Source: Streptomyces aurantiogriseus
GTDB taxonomy: Bacteria; Actinomycetota; Actinomycetes; Streptomycetales; Streptomycetaceae
Assembly (NCBI RefSeq): GCF_014649375.1
Contig: NZ_BMSX01000008.1
Coordinates: 186,001 to 250,000 of the forward strand
DNA: 64,000 nt
Direction: 5' to 3'
Position numbers and translations under genes: made by a program. Each line of letters starts with the position of its first letter. Positions within the stretch are counted from its first letter, which is position 1. The notes under the pieces are model-generated. The model was not told the origin of the DNA and did not search any database. It worked only from the letters and a program-made list of their open reading frames with translations. This document shows positions 43,201 through 52,253 of the stretch, piece by piece.

Positions 43201-43442
43201 TCGACGAGCACCTTCTTCCCGGTCCGCCTGGCCTCGGCTGCGGCAGCGGCCTCGTCGCGCGGACCGGTCGACGCCTGCCGGGCGTCGGTGGCGGACGTGC
43301 CGCCGTCGGCGGTCGTGGGCCCGCTCGGCTGCCACCAGGGCAGGAGCGCGGCGGTGAGTGCGGCCAGGACAAGGCCGAGAGTGAGGCTCAGCCGTGCGCG
43401 CGTGCGCACGAATGGGCTGAGAAGACGAGGCGGCGCTGGCAC
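40236..43442 (-). CDS. Secreted FG-GAP/VCBS-repeat protein, divergent partner of the RHS toxin
   Basis: A 1068-residue secreted protein from GTG 43442 (gggag upstream). Signal: FVRTRARLSLTLGLVLAAL. The N-terminal third is a beta-rich coat-like module (LPNGKMRTQIDAQPQRAKN) similar to segments of SpvB/RHS-type proteins. The middle is a DNRLRE-like beta-sandwich (WNAQPSWSRVLQKKSF). The C-terminal 400 residues carry FG-GAP/VCBS motifs with metal-binding loops: DTGGDNIADLLVL, DGSTDLFAVTP, DITGDKHPDIALR, DMNKDNTPDLLWR and DVNKDGVPDIWAR, all D-X-N/D-X-D. Such modules bind Ca2+ and partner proteins. The gene is divergent from the RHS toxin, so it may be a partner in secretion or targeting. Confidence 0.85.
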   Translation of the reverse strand: MPAPPRLLSPFVRTRARLSLTLGLVLAALTAALLPWWQPSGPTTADGGTSATDARQASTGPRDEAAAAAEARRTGKKVLVDTATTENQLIWALPNGKMRTQIDAQPQRAKNAQGKWAPIDTTLRRTKGAGSLSIRPVNAVVPVRFAGGTRSADRADRSYVRAPLAGETVLAEVDLNGHTVAYTWPGTLPEPVLDGPRALYPEVFPGVDLLLVVRAEGGFGQLLIVKDEQAARNKDLATVSYGLRSKTAVFRQDTKANRIQVLGKDGKEAGSIPTPFAWDSAGRDPELPPGTPQRTSVATTADVLKLSGLTGIEPGAKSAQLPVVLDGDGTGSATLNLDVAATGLFTDKDTQFPVFIDPPLNSDWLAWTVAYKKYPNSSFWNGTNFSSGTSDARVGYESDTGGLARSFWRMRFSTSYEGAKFDWATFKIVNNHSWSCTDRQMEFWLTGGISSGTTWNAQPSWSRVLQKKSFAHGWSSSCPDAWESFTVTSAAQEAADKGWSNITLGMRATSETDTQTWRKFAATGARIEGEFNRAPNQPTSGTSSPGGACVAGPTNSMLIGRTTITLKAKGSDPDGAVPKLRFRFWKSTDTTKKEYVATADSTGYGQMVIEATDPLLKDITTNTLYKWDVRSEDSTYPAAGSTSTFFPNGSEPCQITVDPTAPPQPDITSTVFTEATPDGKTWARVNFGKPGDFTFTAAGASKFRYAFEGQGYVDAPTPVNGKVTITGVTPPHAGPVTINVYAYDANGNQSIRGDYGFYLPPRDTADGPMDTGGDNIADLLVLYADGRLKNCVGAPADPAVPGTGGELYNCLAASYVTAGKKIDPANHWIDAAGTPSLIAHYNDAYPGDGSTDLFAVTPDKQFWLYPGDGYGTFNVDERMKIRLPSNAPAPSTWTQMKAIGDITGDKHPDIALRAGTAFWILSGYTGGSFQSATLMEGTAWATTARDIVNIADMNKDNTPDLLWRNVSNGNMYVRHGKPGPVAGSVDLESIKLAANSVNGDVTFGTNWTPTNITAAIGIPDVNKDGVPDIWARDGATGNMKLYNPSTTNTNAPVKTVLSSDWSTVKAFG

Positions 43443-43880
43443 GGCGGTCTACTCCCGTAGGAACCAGAGGATTTCGGACAGCACAGACAGCCCCGTGGCT
43501 CAGACCACGGGGCATAGGCGCGCACACGATCACACGAAGGTCATGCGGCGTCCATTTTTGAAGGGTTTATGAAGACGTTATGTGTTGCCGTGCCAGAATC
43601 TGATGCATCGTGAAGGCGTCGGCATTCAGGTGATTTGATGGAGTACCATGTTCGGTTTGCCCTCGATGCCTGATCCGCGGTAAAGGCCGGCAGTACGGCA
43701 GTCTGCTTGCGATTGCACCGTGGTGAATCTCACTTCGAGACCACTCTGTTCGCTTTCAGCGATCTTGCCAGTGTGGCGAACATGACAGAGAGTGCGCACG
43801 CACGCGCCTGATCCAGACGCGTGCTCTTTGGTGTTTCCGCACCTCCGTTGTCTTGTTCGTCTGGGTGGGAGTCGACGCGC
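43443..43880. promoter_or_regulatory. Divergent promoter region of the toxin and FG-GAP genes
   Basis: This 438-bp gap is less GC-rich than its flanks (for example 43555-43670, with tatgaagacgttatg and gcattcaggtgatttgatgg). It must hold both promoters. No open frame with a domain is present. Shorter candidate start codons for the toxin at 43881 and 43929 lie at its right end. I could not fix a -35/-10 pair with confidence. Confidence 0.4.
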
Positions 43881-46800
43881 ATGCGTGCTTCAGGTCCACT
43901 GTCATGGCTGGGGCGGCATCGCCTAGCCATGACAGAGTCACAACGACGGCGCCGTCGGCGAAGCCGCACGGCGATCGTCCTATTGCTGTCCTCGACGTTG
44001 ACGGTGACCAGCCTGGGCTCGCAGGCCCTGGCGGTGCCCGGGCCCGGGATGTCCCGTGAGGAGACGACCTCTGAGGTCGACCTCCCCGACATTCCGCCGA
44101 GCACCACGCTCGCCGACAACGCGCAGGCTCCGAAGACGCTGAGCACGGCGCCGGAGAACCCGATCACGGCCTACGCACCGGTCGCCACGGACCCCTGGGC
44201 GGCGGATGCCGGCCAGGCGAACCCGTCGACGGCCACGCCGGGCACCACGGTCCAGGTCAAGAACACGACCACCCAGGCGCTCCTGCCGGTCGGTGTCGGT
44301 GTGCCCGTGGGTCAGGACCCGGCGACCATCGCCGGTGACTGGCAGGTCGCCGTCAAGGCGACGACCACGTCCGAGGACACCGGCGTGCCCGGCATGATCA
44401 TGGAGATCGTGCCGCCGGTGACGGCGGACCCGACGGCGCAGGTGCTCGTCGACGTCGACACGACCGCCTTCGAGGACCGCTACGGTCAGCTTGCCGCCGA
44501 GCGCTTCGGCCTCGTCCTGCTGCCCAGCTGCGTCATCGACTCCCCGGAGAGCGGCGACTGTGCTCCGGACACGGGCATCCAGACCATGTCGGTCCGGGCC
44601 GAGCCGGACGTCGAGGTCGAGCGGCTGCGCAGCACCGTCAAGGAGGTGCCGGCGGCCAAGACCAAGCTGAAGGCGACGTCCGGCAAGACCAAGAACGCCG
44701 CGACCCGCCAGATCCTCTCCGGCACGGTTCCGGTCGCGAACCTGCTGCCGGACGAGGACGCCCCGTCGACGGCCTCGGGCGCCTCCGTGCGCAAGGCCGC
44801 CTTCTCGTCGAACGTGGGTGCCTCGGGCCGCCAGGTCGTCGGCGCGATGGACACCGGCTCCTCGGCGTCCGGTGACTTCACCGCCTCGCCGCTGCTGTCC
44901 TCCGGTTCCTGGGCGGCGGGTTCTTCGAACGGTGCCTTCACCTACTCGTACCAGGTGCAGGTCCCGGAGACCGCCGGCGGTCTGATGCCGAAGGTCGCGT
45001 TGTCGTACAACTCGCAGACGGTCGACGGCCGCACCTCGGCGTCGAACAACCAGGCCTCCTGGATCGGCGACGGCTGGGACTACAACGCGGGCTCGATCAC
45101 CCGGTCGTACAACAACTGCCGCCAGGACTCCAAGCGGGCCGGGGCCAACAACACCGACCACAAGACCGCCGACCTGTGCTGGGGCTCGGAGAACGCCACC
45201 CTCTCACTGGGCGGCATGACCACCGAGCTGGTCTGGGACAAGGACAAGGGCCCGCTCGGCACCGACGGCAAGCCCGTCGGCCAGTGGTTCACCGCCAACG
45301 GTGACGGCTCGAAGATCGAGCGGCTCAAGGACACGTCCAAGGACCCGCGTTCGGGCGTACTGAAGGACGCGGACGGCGAGTACTGGGTCGTCACGACCAA
45401 GGACGGCACCCGCTACCACTTCGGTCTGAACAAGCTCCCGGGCTGGTCGGACAACGGCACCGCCACCGACGACCCGTACACCGACTCCGTCCTCTCGGTG
45501 CCGGTGTACGGCAACCACTCGGGCGAGCCCTGCTACGCGGGCGCGGGGACCACCAACTGGAAGAGCTCCTCCTGCCTCCAGGCCTGGCGGTGGAACCTCG
45601 ACTACGTCGAGGACATCCACGGCAACGCCATGTCCCTCTTCTGGGAGCGCGAGGAGAACTACTACGCGAAGAACTTCTACTTCAAGGGCCCGGTCAAGTA
45701 CCACCGCGGCGGCTACCTGTCGCACATCTACTACGGCCAGCGCAAGGAATCGATCTTCTCCGCGACGGCCCCGGCCCGCGTCGGCTTCACCGTCGCCGAG
45801 CGCTGCTACCCCGAGGCCGGTCTGACCTGCTCGGAAGCGGAGTTCACGGACAAGGACCCGGGCAAGTACCGCATCTGGTACGACACCCCGGCCGACCTGA
45901 ACTGCAAGGCCGTCACCTCGACGTACACCCGCAAGTGCTGGAACGCCGGCCCGACGTTCTGGACCCGCAAGCGCCTGGACAAGATCACCACCTCGGCGCA
46001 GCGTCGTACCGACACCACCGCGCGCCAGGTCGTCGACGAGTACCAGCTCAAGCAGAACTTCCCGGTCCTGAAGACCGGCGCCAACACCGCGCTCTGGCTG
46101 GAGTCGATCCAGCGCACCGGCTACGCCCGCAACGGTTCCACCGACGCCTCGGTGAAGCTGAACGCGGTGCGGTTCGAGTCGAACTCCGACGACATGCCCA
46201 ACCGCGTCTACCGCGGCAGCGCCGCGACGGATCCGCGACCCGGCTTCTCGCGTCTGCGCATCGCGCGTGTCGTCAACGAGTACGGCGGCGAGACGGTCGT
46301 CACCTACAAGCCCCGCGAGACCGCGTGCCAGGACAGCACGAACCTGCCGGGCAAGACCGAGACCGCCGCGCTGAAGTCCAACACCCGTCTCTGCTACCCG
46401 GTGTTCTGGCACCCGGACGCCGAGATCGAGGACATCGACTGGTTCAACAAGTACGTCGTCGACACGATCGAGGAGCTGCCGAACGTCGACGGCTCGTACT
46501 CGACGCTGACCGGGTACGACTACAAGAACGCCGGCTGGAAGCTGGCCGAGGCCGAGTTCACGAAGAAGTCCACCCGGACCTACTCGCAGTTCGCCGGCTT
46601 CGAGCAGACCACGGTCACCACGGGCGAGCGCAAGGCCACGGCCGACAGCGGTGAGGGCACCAGCCCCGCGGAGGAGATCCCCGGCGTCGACGGCCCGAAG
46701 ACCAAGGCCGTCACCCGCTTCTACCGCGGCATGGGCGACACCGTCCCCATGAAGGACGTCCACGGCAACACGATCACGTACAACGGCCAGCCCGTGTACG

Positions 46801-49800
46801 ACCGTGACGCCTTCGCCGGCCGCATCGCCGAGGAGCTGTCCTACACCAACGCGACGGACGCGGACACCAACTGGCTGACCCGCAGCATCACGATCCCGGA
46901 GGCCACCGAGCTCGCCAGCCGCGACCTCGGCGACGGGCTCAAGCCGCTGAAGGCCTGGCGGGTCACGGAGCCTGAGGAGATCGCGTATACGAAGTCCTCG
47001 GGAACGGGTGACGACAAGCGCACCCTGCGGACGGTCGAGACCAACACGACGTACGAGTCGACGTACGGTCTGCCGACCATGGTGGAGTCCCTCGGTGACG
47101 CCGATCCCACCAAGACCGGCGACGAGTCCTGCACCAAGCTCGAGTACCTGCACCGCACGGACAAGAACCTGATCGGTCTGTCGAAGCAGGTCCTGGTGTC
47201 ACCGACGACGTGTGCGAACGCCGTCTGGGCGAACCTCGGTTCGCTGAGCAGCGCCACCCGCACTGCCTACGACGGCACCAATTACGGCGACGCGCTCGGC
47301 GCATCGACCCGGGGTCTGGCCACCCAGTCGTGGACGCTCAACAACGCCGGTACCGACTTCCAGACCACTGGCGTCAAGGAGTTCGACGCCGTCGGCCGCA
47401 TGGTCAAGGAGATCCCGGCGGAGCAGCTGGCCAAGCCGACTCCGAAGTTCTCCACGATCAGCTACGAACCCATCGGACCTGCCACGGGCCAGGTCTTCAA
47501 GGTCACGACGACCAACCTGCTCGGTCACAGCCAGGTGCAGGAGCTGGAGCCGGGCCGCTCGGTCACCGTGAAGACGACCGACGTCAACAACCTCGTCAGC
47601 GAGGCCGTGTACGACCCGCTGGGCCGACTGGCCGAGGCCTGGGCCCCGGGGCGCACCCCGACCGCGGGCGCCGTGCCGGACTTCAGGGCCGAGTACACGA
47701 TCCCGGCCGAGGAGCCGGACCCGAACGACCCCAACGGCGGCAAGATCCGCAAGCCTCCGTACGTCACCACGTACGCGCGTGGTTACGAGGACCGGGTCGA
47801 GAAGTCCGTCACGATCTACGACGGTCTGGGCCGCGAGCGGCAGTCGCAGGAGGAGGCGGACGGCGGCGGCCGTCTGATTACCGACACGCTGTACAACCGC
47901 GCTGGTGAGATCTACCAGACCAACAACGCCTACCTGAATCAGGACGCCCCGAGCAGCGAGCTGTTCATCCCGCGGGCGGACACCACCGTCCCGAACATCA
48001 CCCGCTACAAGTACGACGGTCTGGGCCGCGTGCTCGAGGAGATGCCGGTCCTCAAGGTCAAGCTCACGGGCACGACCGAGGCCATCTCGCAGGAGGTCCC
48101 GGAGAAGGCCGTCCGCTACGAGTACGGCCCGGACTGGTCGAAGATCATCCAGCCGCAGGGCGACTCGTCCTATCGAGTCTGGACCGACGCGACCGGCCGC
48201 ACCGTCCGTACGGACACCTTCAACCCGGCGGCGCCCGAGTACACCACGCCGACGGGCAGCAAGGAGCGCTACACGTCGACGCGCTACGAGTACGACGCAC
48301 ACGGCTCCCTCGCGAAGGCGATCGCCTCGGCCGACCCGACGCACCCGTGGTCGTGGACGTACAACCACAACGGCCAGGTGGAGACGGCGACTGACCCCGA
48401 CGCGGGCACGTCCACCACGGCCTACGACGCCTTCGGCCGGGTCGAGACGATCCTGAACGCCCGCGGCATCAAGGTCTGGAACGGCTACGACGAGCTGTCG
48501 CGGCCGACGGAGGTACGTGAGAACGGCGCCGCCGGCAAGTTGCTGTCCTCGTTCACGTACGACACGGTCCCGGGCGGCAAGGGCATGCCCGCCACCGCCA
48601 CCCGCTATACCGACGGCGACGCGTACACGCAGACGGTCAACGGCTACACGAAGGATTACCAGCCGACCTCGACCACGCTGTCCCTGCCGCCGTCCATCGT
48701 CAGCACCTGGGGTCTGAACAGGGACTACAGGTACGACTACACGTACAACGACCGCGGCATGCTGGACGAGACCACCCTTCCGGCGGTGGGCAGGTTCGCC
48801 TCCGAGAAGCTGGTCGTCCGCTACAACAAGGACGGCAAGCCGGTCACGATCTCCGGCAAGGACTGGTACGGCTCGGAGACGGTCTACTCCCCGTACGGCC
48901 AGGTCATGCGCTCCACCCTCGGTTCCCTTCCGTACCGGGTGTGGACGCAGAACTCCTTCGACGAGTCCACCGGTGAGCTCACCGAGAACTCGGTCTACCG
49001 CGAGAAGGGCGGCCCCAACGACACCACCGCCGACCGGACCGTCGTCCCCGGCAACCTCGTCTCGAACCGGGCGTACGGCTACGACCCGGCCGGCAACGTC
49101 ACCTCCATCCAGGAGAAGTCCACCGGGATCGCGGAGCGCCAGTGCTTCGTCTACGACCCGCTGGGCCAGCTGAAGTCGGCCTGGACCTCCAAGGACCAGG
49201 ACACCTGCGTCAACCCGAGGAACCCGGACGGCACGCTCAACAAGAACGCCGACGGAACCCTCCGGGTCGCCGCGGGCGCGGACAACTCCGGCTACTGGCA
49301 GGAGTACGAGTACGACCTGCTCGGCAACCGCACGCAGCTGATCGAGAACGACCTCAGCGGCGACACCACCAAGAACGCGGTCACCACGTACGCGTACGGC
49401 AAGAACGCCGCCAAGGACCAGCCGCACACGCTGACCAAGGTGTCGAAGACCTACAAGACCCCCGCGGGGGCCCAGATCTCGGCAGAGGCCACGCGTCTGT
49501 ACGAGCTGACCGGTGAGACCAGGACGATCACCTCGGTCGGGAGCGGCGACAAGCAGGAGCTGACCTGGACCTACGACGGCCAGGTCGACCGGATCACCGG
49601 TGCGGGCACCGGCGGCAAGACCCCCTACGTGGGTCTCGGCCAGAAGTGCCTGGACCTGAAGTCGGGTGTAGTCGCGGCGTCCCAGCCGATCCAGCTGTAC
49701 GCCTGCAACGCCTCGGTGGCGCAGAACTTCAAGTTCACCCCCACTCCGGGCGCGACGCCGACGGTGCAGACCAACCCGGACGAGGGCACGCTGTCGATCC

Positions 49801-52124
49801 ACGGGACCTGGTGCCTTCAGCCCACGGCCAACACGGCGGGGTCGGCGGTCCAGATCCAGAAGTGCGGTACCACCGCGGCGCAGGAGACCGCCCAGAAACT
49901 GAGGCGCAACGCCTCCGGGCAGCTCACCCACCTCGCCTCCGGCCTGTGCCTTGCGGTCCAGGGCGCGGCGAACGTCAACTCGACTCCGATCGTGCTCGCC
50001 ACGTGTGACGCGATGCAGGCCGCCCAGCAGTGGCTGCCGCAGAACGACACTCGTCACATCTACGGCCCCAGCAACACCCGTCTGCTCACCATCAAGGGCA
50101 ATCAGGCGACGCTCCACCTGGGTGAGGCCGAGGTGACCGTCCAGCAGGGCGGCGTCCTCGTCAACACCCAGCGCACCTACGGGACCCCCGGTGGCGCGGT
50201 CATGCGCTACGCCTACGGCACCGGTTCGGAGACCCTGGTCGCCCAGACCACGGACCACCAGGGCAGCGTGTACACGGAGGTCGCCCTCTACGGCGGTCAG
50301 ACGGTGCGCATCCGCAAGCAAGACCCCTTCGGTAGCGAGCGCGGCACGCTCGCTACCAGCATGCAGAACCACAAGGGGTTCCTGGGCAAGACGCGGGACG
50401 ACGCCTCCGGTTTCCAGCCGCTGGGCGCCCGTCTGTACGACCCGACGGTCGGACGCTTCCTGTCCGCCGACCCGGTGCTCGACCTGAACGACCCGCTGCA
50501 GTCCAACGGGTACGCGTACGCGCAGAACAACCCGGTCTCGTACTCCGACCCGACCGGACTGGCGATCACCCTGACCGCCTCGGAGAAGGCCGCGGCCCTC
50601 GCCGGCGCGGGTCTGTCCGCGGCGCAGGTCGCCCAGGCACAGGCCACCATGGGCAAGTCGCTGACCTCGGTGATCCTGTCGATCGCCTGGGAGACGCTGA
50701 AGGACTTCATCGGCATCAACGACGCCATGGCCTGCTTCGGCGGTGACATGTGGTCGTGCGGCAGCATCATCCTGGACGCCATTCCGTGGACGAAGCTGGG
50801 CAAGATTCCGTCGGTTCTGAAGGCGATCAACCGCACCATCGAAGCCATCCAGGCCTTCAAGGCAGCCAAGAAGGCGGCCGAGGCCGTGCTGAAGGCGGCC
50901 AAGGCCGCCGAGGCAGCGGCACTCAGGGCCAAGAAACTCGCCATCGAGAAGGCGAAGAAGGAGGCCGCGCAACGGGCCAAGAAGAAGGCGGCCGAGGCCG
51001 CCAAGAGAAAGGCCGACGAAGCGGCCGCCGCGAAGCGGAAGACGGGTAACGCCGTCCAGAAGCAGTCCCAGGCCAAGGCCGCACCGAAGGCCTCCTCGCA
51101 CTCGAGCGCGAGCAAGGGCGGCGGCGGCAAGAGTTCCGGCGGTGGCAAGAGCTCCGGCGGCGGCGGCAAGTCCGGCGGCTCCGCCCGCAGCAGCGGCGGT
51201 AGCAGCGGCGGCGGCGGCTCCGGCAAGGCCGACGGCGACGGCGGTGGCGGTTCCTGCCCGGTCAACAGCTTCGCGCCCGGCACGAAGGTGCTGATGGCCG
51301 ACGGTTCCACCAAGCCGATCGAGAAGGTGAAGGCTGGCGACAAGGTCATCGCGACCGATCCCGAGACCGGTGAGAGCGTCGTCCAGACGGTCACCGCCGA
51401 GATCAAGGGCGAGGGCCTCAAGCACCTGGTCAAGGTCACGATCGACCTCGACGGCAAGAGCGGCTCCAAGACGGCCCAGATCACGGCGACGGCCGGGCAC
51501 CCCTTCTGGGTCCCCGAGCTCGGCGAGTGGGTCGACGCCACCGACCTCGAGTCCGGCGAGTGGCTCCAGACCAGCGCGGGCACCTACGTCCAGATCGCCG
51601 CGATCCGGCGCTGGACCGCGCAGGACGCCACAGTCCACAACCTCACGGTCTCCGAACTGCACACGTACTACGTGCTGGCGGGTGCCACTCCGGTCCTGGT
51701 CCACAACGCCAACCTTCCGCAGGTCTGTGGTCCGGTCACCGCGAACACGCACTACGCCGACGTGGAGGTCTTCGACGCCGAGGGCACGATGATCGACTCG
51801 TACTCCCTCCGAAGCGGCGCCACCACGGCGGAAGAGGCCGCCATCGGTGTGGGACGCGCACGTCAGGCGGTCCACACGGAGAACCGGGCGGCACGCGCCG
51901 CCGGCGGTGCGCCCATGATCGGCGACACGGTCATTCAGGACGACCCGTTCTTCCTGGCCAGTCCCGTTCCTGAGGGCGGTCGGGTGAGGATCACCGGCAC
52001 CAAGCCGCCGTGTGGGCCCTGCCAGGCACAGATGAGGTTGTCCGGGGAGGATAGGGGTGCAACCTTCGAGTACCTGTGGCCGGACGGAAATGGTGGAATG
52101 AACATCTTCTCCACCTCCGGGTAG
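43881..52124 (+). CDS. Giant secreted SpvB/RHS polymorphic toxin with lectin, Hint and deaminase-like tip
   Basis: About 2747 residues from ATG 43881 (gggag upstream; ATG 43929 is an alternative). A poly-Arg signal (RRRRRRSRTAIVLLLSS) targets it for export. The N-terminal 900 residues include a SpvB-like part (PKVALSYNSQTVDGRTS, then SWIGDGWDY). RHS/YD repeats follow (YDPLGRLAEAW, YDLLGNRTQL). A ricin-type lectin segment (QKCLDLKSG, then WCLQPTANT and GLCLAVQG; about 1915-2055) interrupts them. The core LYDPTVGRFLSADPVLDL comes next, then a Lys/Ala helix, a Gly/Ser linker and a Hint domain (NSFAPGTKVLMADGS to TPVLVHNA; about 2459-2610). The tip holds HTE (AVHTENRAARA) and PPCGPCQAQM, the zinc-ligand pattern of deaminase toxins. 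Confidence 0.9.
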   Translation: MRASGPLSWLGRHRLAMTESQRRRRRRSRTAIVLLLSSTLTVTSLGSQALAVPGPGMSREETTSEVDLPDIPPSTTLADNAQAPKTLSTAPENPITAYAPVATDPWAADAGQANPSTATPGTTVQVKNTTTQALLPVGVGVPVGQDPATIAGDWQVAVKATTTSEDTGVPGMIMEIVPPVTADPTAQVLVDVDTTAFEDRYGQLAAERFGLVLLPSCVIDSPESGDCAPDTGIQTMSVRAEPDVEVERLRSTVKEVPAAKTKLKATSGKTKNAATRQILSGTVPVANLLPDEDAPSTASGASVRKAAFSSNVGASGRQVVGAMDTGSSASGDFTASPLLSSGSWAAGSSNGAFTYSYQVQVPETAGGLMPKVALSYNSQTVDGRTSASNNQASWIGDGWDYNAGSITRSYNNCRQDSKRAGANNTDHKTADLCWGSENATLSLGGMTTELVWDKDKGPLGTDGKPVGQWFTANGDGSKIERLKDTSKDPRSGVLKDADGEYWVVTTKDGTRYHFGLNKLPGWSDNGTATDDPYTDSVLSVPVYGNHSGEPCYAGAGTTNWKSSSCLQAWRWNLDYVEDIHGNAMSLFWEREENYYAKNFYFKGPVKYHRGGYLSHIYYGQRKESIFSATAPARVGFTVAERCYPEAGLTCSEAEFTDKDPGKYRIWYDTPADLNCKAVTSTYTRKCWNAGPTFWTRKRLDKITTSAQRRTDTTARQVVDEYQLKQNFPVLKTGANTALWLESIQRTGYARNGSTDASVKLNAVRFESNSDDMPNRVYRGSAATDPRPGFSRLRIARVVNEYGGETVVTYKPRETACQDSTNLPGKTETAALKSNTRLCYPVFWHPDAEIEDIDWFNKYVVDTIEELPNVDGSYSTLTGYDYKNAGWKLAEAEFTKKSTRTYSQFAGFEQTTVTTGERKATADSGEGTSPAEEIPGVDGPKTKAVTRFYRGMGDTVPMKDVHGNTITYNGQPVYDRDAFAGRIAEELSYTNATDADTNWLTRSITIPEATELASRDLGDGLKPLKAWRVTEPEEIAYTKSSGTGDDKRTLRTVETNTTYESTYGLPTMVESLGDADPTKTGDESCTKLEYLHRTDKNLIGLSKQVLVSPTTCANAVWANLGSLSSATRTAYDGTNYGDALGASTRGLATQSWTLNNAGTDFQTTGVKEFDAVGRMVKEIPAEQLAKPTPKFSTISYEPIGPATGQVFKVTTTNLLGHSQVQELEPGRSVTVKTTDVNNLVSEAVYDPLGRLAEAWAPGRTPTAGAVPDFRAEYTIPAEEPDPNDPNGGKIRKPPYVTTYARGYEDRVEKSVTIYDGLGRERQSQEEADGGGRLITDTLYNRAGEIYQTNNAYLNQDAPSSELFIPRADTTVPNITRYKYDGLGRVLEEMPVLKVKLTGTTEAISQEVPEKAVRYEYGPDWSKIIQPQGDSSYRVWTDATGRTVRTDTFNPAAPEYTTPTGSKERYTSTRYEYDAHGSLAKAIASADPTHPWSWTYNHNGQVETATDPDAGTSTTAYDAFGRVETILNARGIKVWNGYDELSRPTEVRENGAAGKLLSSFTYDTVPGGKGMPATATRYTDGDAYTQTVNGYTKDYQPTSTTLSLPPSIVSTWGLNRDYRYDYTYNDRGMLDETTLPAVGRFASEKLVVRYNKDGKPVTISGKDWYGSETVYSPYGQVMRSTLGSLPYRVWTQNSFDESTGELTENSVYREKGGPNDTTADRTVVPGNLVSNRAYGYDPAGNVTSIQEKSTGIAERQCFVYDPLGQLKSAWTSKDQDTCVNPRNPDGTLNKNADGTLRVAAGADNSGYWQEYEYDLLGNRTQLIENDLSGDTTKNAVTTYAYGKNAAKDQPHTLTKVSKTYKTPAGAQISAEATRLYELTGETRTITSVGSGDKQELTWTYDGQVDRITGAGTGGKTPYVGLGQKCLDLKSGVVAASQPIQLYACNASVAQNFKFTPTPGATPTVQTNPDEGTLSIHGTWCLQPTANTAGSAVQIQKCGTTAAQETAQKLRRNASGQLTHLASGLCLAVQGAANVNSTPIVLATCDAMQAAQQWLPQNDTRHIYGPSNTRLLTIKGNQATLHLGEAEVTVQQGGVLVNTQRTYGTPGGAVMRYAYGTGSETLVAQTTDHQGSVYTEVALYGGQTVRIRKQDPFGSERGTLATSMQNHKGFLGKTRDDASGFQPLGARLYDPTVGRFLSADPVLDLNDPLQSNGYAYAQNNPVSYSDPTGLAITLTASEKAAALAGAGLSAAQVAQAQATMGKSLTSVILSIAWETLKDFIGINDAMACFGGDMWSCGSIILDAIPWTKLGKIPSVLKAINRTIEAIQAFKAAKKAAEAVLKAAKAAEAAALRAKKLAIEKAKKEAAQRAKKKAAEAAKRKADEAAAAKRKTGNAVQKQSQAKAAPKASSHSSASKGGGGKSSGGGKSSGGGGKSGGSARSSGGSSGGGGSGKADGDGGGGSCPVNSFAPGTKVLMADGSTKPIEKVKAGDKVIATDPETGESVVQTVTAEIKGEGLKHLVKVTIDLDGKSGSKTAQITATAGHPFWVPELGEWVDATDLESGEWLQTSAGTYVQIAAIRRWTAQDATVHNLTVSELHTYYVLAGATPVLVHNANLPQVCGPVTANTHYADVEVFDAEGTMIDSYSLRSGATTAEEAAIGVGRARQAVHTENRAARAAGGAPMIGDTVIQDDPFFLASPVPEGGRVRITGTKPPCGPCQAQMRLSGEDRGATFEYLWPDGNGGMNIFSTSG

Positions 52125-52179
52125 GTCGCACCGAATCCAGCGGTCTATTGCCGAATTCACCTGGATGTGATCAATGAGT

Positions 52180-52229
52180 AAAGCTCCTGTCGGAACAGTC
52201 ATCTCTCGGACTGCGCCGGCAGGAGCTTT
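52180..52229 (+). promoter_or_regulatory. Hairpin between the toxin and immunity genes
   Basis: Arms aaagctcctgtcgg (52180-52193) and ccggcaggagcttt (52216-52229) pair at 13 of 14 positions around a 22-base loop. It is terminator-like, but the following gene starts at 52233 or 52254. The right arm holds an AGGAG that would be the ribosome-binding site of the ATG at 52233, so folding could control translation of the immunity gene. Confidence 0.5.
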
Positions 52230-52253
52230 GCCATGTGGAGGTACCATTCCCCC

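Noticed and set aside
43821..43880. A start at 43821 for the giant toxin
   Set aside because: No ribosome-binding site precedes it, and the signal peptide begins more naturally from 43881 or 43929.
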